Positions 60,411 to 64,000 of a stretch of DNA of 64,000 nucleotides are shown piece after piece. Under the pieces are notes generated by a model. It was not told the DNA's origin. It did no database searches and saw only the letters and a program-made list of their open reading frames with translations. Numbering within the stretch: position 1 is the first letter of the stretch; the number at the start of each line of letters is the position of its first letter. This stretch comes from JBEDUK01 sp963781595 (GTDB taxonomy: Bacteria > Actinomycetota > UBA4738): assembly GCA_963781595.1 (NCBI GenBank), contig CAWAGG010000006.1:2418001-2482000 (forward strand), in the 5' to 3' direction. The position numbers were made by a program, and so were the translations under genes.

Positions 60411-60484
60411 CCCTGCAGGTCCGGCTCAGAGCATCGGCCGCTCCCCGGTCGCTGCGCTCCCCGGCCGATGCCGGCCCTGCAGGG
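60411..60484. repeat. Nested inverted repeat (cruciform)
   Basis: Outer arms CCCTGCAGG (60411-60419) and CCTGCAGGG (60476-60484), then CCGGC/GCCGG (60421-60425, 60470-60474), and inner arms GCATCGGCC (60431-60439) and GGCCGATGC (60463-60471). The loop is 23 nt. It could extrude as a hairpin, as at nicking or single-strand origins. Confidence 0.7.
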
Positions 60485-60571
60485 AACCCTAGGTCGCGCT
60501 GGCCGGACGAGGAGGCGGGGACGATCAGGATCGTCGGACCTTTCTGCGCGGTCGCCTGGTTCAGCCTGCGC

Positions 60572-61087
60572 TTACCCGACGGCTGTCTGAACCGGGTGGG
60601 ACGAACAGCGGAGCACCACGTATCGTTCTACGCCGGCAGGAGGATTACCCACACCGAGGTACCAATCCCACGAGGTGGCACTCCTCCCGCCAATCTCGAC
60701 CCCTTCCCCCGGTACGTCTCGTGGGCTCGTCAACCACCCCACGAAGAACATCGTTCCGTTGGCATCGAACGCTTGGATGCGGCACGCCGGCACCCCGCCA
60801 GCGGATCCATGATTCGTGACCTCGGCATGGAACCACACGCGGCCGATGCCGCCCTTGCACCCACCGGGGCCACCGCCGCCGAACCCCTTCGTGCTCAGTT
60901 CCCTCTCGCAATCCCGCTGGTCCATCGGTGAGATCGGGGTCACGATCGCGGTCATCCTCGGCGGCAGGGTCGCAGCGGTTCGAGGACGCACAAGAACGTA
61001 CAGAGCCGCCAAGGCGGCCACGGTTATCCCGACCACCAACAGCGCGCCCCTCGCGCGTGGGCTCATACGTTCGCCATTCCTTTTCAT
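60572..61087 (-). CDS. Membrane-anchored hypothetical protein
   Basis: 171 aa. A basic N-terminus is followed by one hydrophobic helix (about residues 14-37, GALLVVGITVAALAALYVLV), then an extracytoplasmic domain with CEREL, GGCKGG, PACRIQAFDANGTMFFVGW and VLRCSS, so about four Cys that could pair. The stretch V-x-N-H-G-x-A...FDANG resembles FxLYD-like beta domains, weakly. The ATG overlaps the stop of the upstream 89-aa gene (ATGA), giving a two-gene operon inside the putative element. Function unknown. Confidence 0.65.
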   Translation of the reverse strand: MKRNGERMSPRARGALLVVGITVAALAALYVLVRPRTAATLPPRMTAIVTPISPMDQRDCERELSTKGFGGGGPGGCKGGIGRVWFHAEVTNHGSAGGVPACRIQAFDANGTMFFVGWLTSPRDVPGEGVEIGGRSATSWDWYLGVGNPPAGVERYVVLRCSSHPVQTAVG

Positions 61088-61353
61088 CGCCGTCCTGACG
61101 ACGCTGTCGCGAACCGGATGTCGCGGCCGCTCAGCCGAAGGGCGAGCCAGCATCCCGCGGCGGCGACTGCGCCCATCACGGCGAACCAAGGGCCGGGCCT
61201 GACCCCGAACATCCACCACACGTGCACACCGAGCGATCGCGGACCCGCCGGATTCACGGTCCCGTTCGCGTGTCGATATGCGAAGAGCCAGAAGATTGCC
61301 GCACCTGCTGCGGTCCCGCCAACGGAGGACAGATAGCTGCGCCGTCCGATCAC
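61084..61353 (-). CDS. Small two-helix membrane protein
   Basis: 89 aa from GTG at 61353. Two hydrophobic segments, about residues 10-25 (SVGGTAAGAAIFWLFAY) and 55-75 (WFAVMGAVAAAGCWLALRL), with a loop containing GVHVWWMFGVRPG. TATCCT on this strand (61365-61360) ends exactly 6 nt before the GTG, a leaderless start. A longer frame to 61425 would run into the att arm and is less likely. It heads the operon with the 171-aa gene. Function unknown. Confidence 0.65.
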   Translation of the reverse strand: MIGRRSYLSSVGGTAAGAAIFWLFAYRHANGTVNPAGPRSLGVHVWWMFGVRPGPWFAVMGAVAAAGCWLALRLSGRDIRFATASSGRR

Positions 61354-61359
61354 CGGCTC

Positions 61360-61365
61360 AGGATA
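61360..61365 (-). promoter_or_regulatory. -10 of the small membrane-protein operon
   Basis: TATCCT on the minus strand with exactly 6 nt to the GTG at 61353, placing the transcription start on the first base of the start codon. It is identical to the integrase -10. Confidence 0.55.
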
Positions 61366-61399
61366 CGCCGCGCGCTCCGGTTCACCGGCCTCCGTCCTT

Positions 61400-61444
61400 C
61401 TGGTGACACTTGGAGACACTGGCATGAGTCAACAGGACCACGCC
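61400..61444 (+). other. Putative right attachment site (attR)
   Basis: The element-side arm 61400-61424 contains TGACACT (61404-61410) and ACACTGGCA (61416-61424), the inverted counterpart of the left arm. GCATG (61422-61426) is the shared core with TG at 61425-61426. Joining this arm to the left arm would give ACACTGGCA-TG-TGCCAGTGT flanked by TGACACT and AGTGTCA, a nearly symmetric attP of about 52 bp. Confidence 0.6.
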
Positions 61445-61457
61445 AGAAAGGGATCGC

Positions 61458-61613
61458 CTAGTTGACCCGACCGGCGACTGCGAGGACGACGAGGAGCCCT
61501 CCGAACGCAAGCCAGACGAACGCCAGCCTCCAGACCAGTGCGGCGAAGTCCTCTTCCGACAGCATGCAGGACCATGGAAGTCCGAACGCCTTCGTCCAGC
61601 GTCGCCGATACAC
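61458..61613 (-). CDS. Possible small membrane protein
   Basis: About 51 aa from a GTG at 61613, with a basic N-terminus (YRRRWTK), FGLPWSCMLSEED and a hydrophobic C-terminal helix (LVWRLAFVWLAFGGLLVVLAVAG). One membrane segment is convincing, but the start is not: no clear Shine-Dalgarno or -10 is seen, and the frame stays open further upstream with low-complexity residues. It would lie just outside the proposed element. Function unknown. Confidence 0.35.
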   Translation of the reverse strand: MYRRRWTKAFGLPWSCMLSEEDFAALVWRLAFVWLAFGGLLVVLAVAGRVN

Positions 61614-61770
61614 CGTGCGCAGGTAAGGCGGGATGATCCATCCGCCTGATGAAGAAGAGCCGGATGCACCACAGTCCGCCGAAGCCGCCAGCGCCAAGAC
61701 CGAGGGGCAGCGGCAGCCAACGGAATCAACGGACACGGTCACCCACAAGGTCAGGTCGTACAGCAACGGG

Positions 61771-63495
61771 TCAGGTCCCGGCCGACTCGACCTCCACGGC
61801 GTCGCCGGCGCGCTCGGCGGGGGCTCCGACGAGCGGCCCGACACAGAAGTGCTCCATGTGCCGCTCGGCGAGCCGGCTGTGGAACTCGCCGAACTCCGCC
61901 GTGGCGTCCTTGCCGCCGTACATGCGGGCGACGAAGGGGCCGCCCGGGTGGTGGTCCTTCCACTCGGTGAAGTCGTACACCTTGCCGCGGATCACGACCC
62001 AGCAGTCGTCGAACGTCGTGTGCTGTGCGAGCTCCTCGCGTGTGACTTGCCGGTCGCCGGTCCATGGCTTCGCCGGCTTCCAGAGGTTGGTGGCGACCTG
62101 CCTGCGGGCGCTGATGAGCGCCTTCTCCCGGGACCGGAAGTCCCATGGCCCGAGCTTGCGGATCGGCAGCTTGTCGCCGATCGCGCGCGCGTCGAACGCG
62201 TAGATCCAGGAGTCGTCGGTGCCCGCGCGCTCGTTGTGATCGAACATGGGGTAGTCGCGCTCGTTGACCGCCGCGAGGATCGCCCGCCGCTCAGGTGAGT
62301 CCGCCGGCTCGAGGTGCTTGAAGAGGAACTTCGACGCGAACTGGAAGCGCGTCGCGCGGTAGTAGCGCACGCGCTCGTAGTGCAGCAGCGCGCGGTACAT
62401 GTCCGTGCCGTGGAGCTCGAAGCTCTTGCCCAGCGCCGCGGCGTCCTCGAAGGCCTGCGCCGCGCCCTGGCCATAGGTCGGCAGCATCGGGTGAGCGGCG
62501 TCGCCCACCAGGCCCACGCGACCCTCCGTCCAGCTCTCGAGCGCGTCCCGGTCGTAGAGCCCCCACTTCGTCGGGTTCTCGATCAGGCTGGTGAGCGCGA
62601 CGACGTCGTCGTGACGGGGGTCGCCCGCGAACGCCTTGCTCATGTTGCCGACCATCTCGTCGCGGTCGGCGGGGAACCAGTCGCCCTCTTCGCGCTCGAA
62701 CTCGTCGGCGTTGGGCTCGTAGTAAGCGAGCCACACGTTGAGCAGCTCGCCACCGCGGACCCAGTACGTGAGATGCTGCGCCGTCGGGGTCTCGCGGGAG
62801 TCCATCGACATCGTCTCGATGGGGTTGAAGTCGAGCGGGCTGCCGTCGGGCTTGCGCGCGGCGGCGACCTTGTCTCGCGGGACCAGGCCGCGGTAGACGA
62901 CGACCTCGGTCCAGCGCTTGGTCGACACGCCTGGCCAGACCGCCTCCAGCACCTGGGAGTTGATCCCGTCGGCGCCGATCAGCAGGTCGCCGGTCTCCGT
63001 CGTGCCGTCGGAGAACGTCACCGTCACGGACTCCTCGTCCTGGCTGACGGAATCCAGGTGCTTGCCCACGTGGACCTGGATCGGGCAGTTGGCGCCCGTC
63101 TCCGGCGCGAACTCGAGGACCCGCTTGTGGAGGCACATCAGCAGGTCCATGCGGTGCATGTGGTGGAAGCCGGCGTTGTCGCCGGCCGACGTGTTGTGGT
63201 CGAGCGGCTTGCGCGTGATGTGGCCGTCCTCCCAGACCATCCGCGTCTCGCTGAGGATCGCCGCCCTGCCGCCGTCGATCGCGCCGTCGGGGCCCTTGGG
63301 GTCGCCGCCGTCGAGGTCGACGCCCAGCCAGCGCGACAGCCGCGCGCCGTTCGGGGGGATGTTCAGCCCCGCTCCCGCGGTGCTCGGCGCGCTGGTCTGC
63401 TCAAAGACGTCGATCGCCGTGAATGCGCCCGACTCCCGCAGCGCCAGAGCCGTCATCAGACCCGCCATGCCTCCACCGGCGATAAGCGCCCGCAT
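61771..63495 (-). CDS. FAD-dependent monooxygenase with C-terminal cytochrome b5 domain
   Basis: 574 aa. Residues 1-400 are a PHBH-type flavoprotein hydroxylase: dinucleotide motif RALIAGGGMAGLMTALAL, DG motif LLIGADGINSQV and GLVGDAAHPMLPTYGQGAAQ. After a linker, about residues 484-553 form a cytochrome b5 heme domain: TFDDCWVVIRGKVYDFTEW, HPGG (His near 516), DATAEF and FHSRLAERHMEHFCVG (second heme His near 539). The heme domain could feed electrons to the flavin or be the acceptor. A strong Shine-Dalgarno (GGAGGGG, 5 nt before the ATG) fixes the start. Aromatic or polyketide-like substrates are usual in the family; none can be named. Confidence 0.88.
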   Translation of the reverse strand: MRALIAGGGMAGLMTALALRESGAFTAIDVFEQTSAPSTAGAGLNIPPNGARLSRWLGVDLDGGDPKGPDGAIDGGRAAILSETRMVWEDGHITRKPLDHNTSAGDNAGFHHMHRMDLLMCLHKRVLEFAPETGANCPIQVHVGKHLDSVSQDEESVTVTFSDGTTETGDLLIGADGINSQVLEAVWPGVSTKRWTEVVVYRGLVPRDKVAAARKPDGSPLDFNPIETMSMDSRETPTAQHLTYWVRGGELLNVWLAYYEPNADEFEREEGDWFPADRDEMVGNMSKAFAGDPRHDDVVALTSLIENPTKWGLYDRDALESWTEGRVGLVGDAAHPMLPTYGQGAAQAFEDAAALGKSFELHGTDMYRALLHYERVRYYRATRFQFASKFLFKHLEPADSPERRAILAAVNERDYPMFDHNERAGTDDSWIYAFDARAIGDKLPIRKLGPWDFRSREKALISARRQVATNLWKPAKPWTGDRQVTREELAQHTTFDDCWVVIRGKVYDFTEWKDHHPGGPFVARMYGGKDATAEFGEFHSRLAERHMEHFCVGPLVGAPAERAGDAVEVESAGT

Positions 63496-63758
63496 CAGCC
63501 CCTCCAGTTCCTCTCTCCACGGGTGGCGTCCGACGGCGCCGTCGGCGCCGTCTGAACCGACCGCGCCGAGCGCCAGTCGCGACGGCGCTCGATCACGCTG
63601 CGTGTTGCTATGCCATCCGGCCGAGCCGCCGACCGATCGCTCACCTTTCTGCCTTTCGCCCAGCGTGATCCAGAGTCGAGGGTATCTGATGCCGGACAAG
63701 GAACCGAGGGCGCGCTTCGTGACATGCCCGCACCCCCGCATGGTGGACCGGCGCGTCG

Positions 63759-63991
63759 CTAGGCGTCGTCGGCTTCCCCGTAGACAGCCCCTCCGCACTC
63801 CGACTCGGCCAGGACGTAGAGCGGCACGCTACGGTTAGGCGCTGCTTGAAGCATTCGGCATGACACCAGTACGTCGCCGCTCGTTCTGGCGCGAGCTCCC
63901 GCTCTGCGGCCACGACCAACTGAAGTTGGCACGGATCGAGTCGACCTTCTCTGAAGGTACGGCCGCAGAAGACGCACATGCACTCGCTCAT
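63759..63991 (-). pseudogene. Cys-rich zinc-binding hypothetical protein, apparently frameshifted
   Basis: It starts MSECMCVFCGRTFREGRLDP and continues CQLQLVVAAERELAPERAAT to YWCHAECFKQRL. CxxC plus CHAEC look like a zinc site. The frame then degenerates, while the next frame gives PNRSVPLYVLAESECGGAVY to a stop at 63759, which reads like a natural C-terminus. The join needs one missing base near 63838. If the frame is followed without a shift the protein ends at 63641 with an Arg/Ser-rich tail. Close to the window edge; function unknown. Confidence 0.5.
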
Positions 63992-64000
63992 CGACCGCAA

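Larger units (their letters stand above)
59840..60571. other. Gene-free region with palindromes, possible replication origin
   Basis: About 730 nt upstream of Rep with no believable gene on either strand; the open frames are Arg- and Pro-rich and lack any family motif. It holds two copies of a GC palindrome and a long nested hairpin, listed separately. Double-strand origins of rolling-circle replicons often lie upstream of rep, so this is the best candidate origin. Confidence 0.45.
57600..61426. mobile_element. Putative serine-integrase integrative element (about 3.8 kb)
   Basis: Bounded by the two candidate att sites. Contents: large serine recombinase at the left end, a convergent 72-aa gene, an HUH-type Rep gene with one frameshift, a palindrome-rich stretch, and two small membrane-protein genes at the right end. 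Integrase plus Rep plus a few unknown genes is the layout of a small integrative plasmid. No conjugation or phage structural genes are present, so transfer would need a helper. Boundaries rest on arm similarity, not on a comparison with an empty site. Confidence 0.55.

Noticed and set aside
60269..60931. A 220-codon plus-strand open frame
   Set aside because: It crosses the palindromes and is antisense to the better supported 171-aa membrane protein; no start signal or motif.

Overview
The window is high-GC DNA from a deep-branching member of the Actinomycetota. Evidence for this: an actinobacterial-type rRNA operon with a 23S gene of about 3.1 kb; GTG as a common start; a SteA/SteB pair beside PyrG; a GarA-like FHA protein followed by two MerR regulators and a DUF151 protein; and Lnt fused to Ppm1. 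Gene order repeatedly follows the Mycobacterium blocks mpg-tyrS-TPR-HAD-tlyA-nadK-recN-steA-steB-pyrG-nudix-xerD-scpA-scpB-rluB-cmk-der and pgsA-gcvH-garA-merR-DUF151-merR-gcvP (synteny recalled from knowledge, not searched). The 16S gene at 11208-12737 would allow exact placement; I do not assign a class.

Layout. 1-7.1 kb: tail of a TrmH-like methyltransferase, pheS-pheT, argF, a PolX/PHP polymerase and a 3-methyladenine glycosylase. 7.1-10.8 kb: a class A penicillin-binding protein on the minus strand and tyrS. 10.8-16.45 kb: one complete 16S-23S-5S operon without spacer tRNAs, with a near-consensus promoter and a strong terminator hairpin. 16.5-32.4 kb: MBL-fold protein, SSB-like protein, DUF1015, TPR, HAD-GNAT fusion, SCP2-like protein, then tlyA-nadK-recN-M23-steA-steB-glycosyltransferases-pyrG-nudix. 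32.4-41.9 kb: GNAT, ald, a broken xerD, deoB, a degenerate M50 protein, scpA, scpB, rluB, and a cmk-der fusion. 41.9-51.6 kb: tRNA-Pro(GGG), pgsA, gcvH, FHA, MerR, D,D-carboxypeptidase, hpt, DUF151, MerR, a PD-(D/E)XK-like protein, gcvPA and gcvPB. 51.7-57.6 kb: lnt-ppm1, an acidic zinc-finger protein, nurA and herA.

The end of the window is accessory. A large serine recombinase starts just after herA. Its upstream region and a site 3.8 kb downstream carry 25-nt arms that match in inverted orientation (20 of 25 positions) around a shared GCATG. Joined, they would make a near-palindromic attP with a central TG. I propose a small integrative element at about 57600-61426. It holds the integrase, a 72-aa gene, an HUH-type replication initiator with a frameshift, a palindrome-rich possible origin and two small membrane-protein genes. 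Beyond it lie a FAD monooxygenase fused to a cytochrome b5 domain and a frameshifted Cys-rich gene at the window edge.

A second theme is regulatory. Many genes have a TANNNT -10 hexamer ending only 6 to 11 nt before the start codon, as expected for leaderless or nearly leaderless mRNAs. The extreme case is at 19112/19113, where two divergent GTG codons abut and each gene's -10 lies inside the other's first codons.
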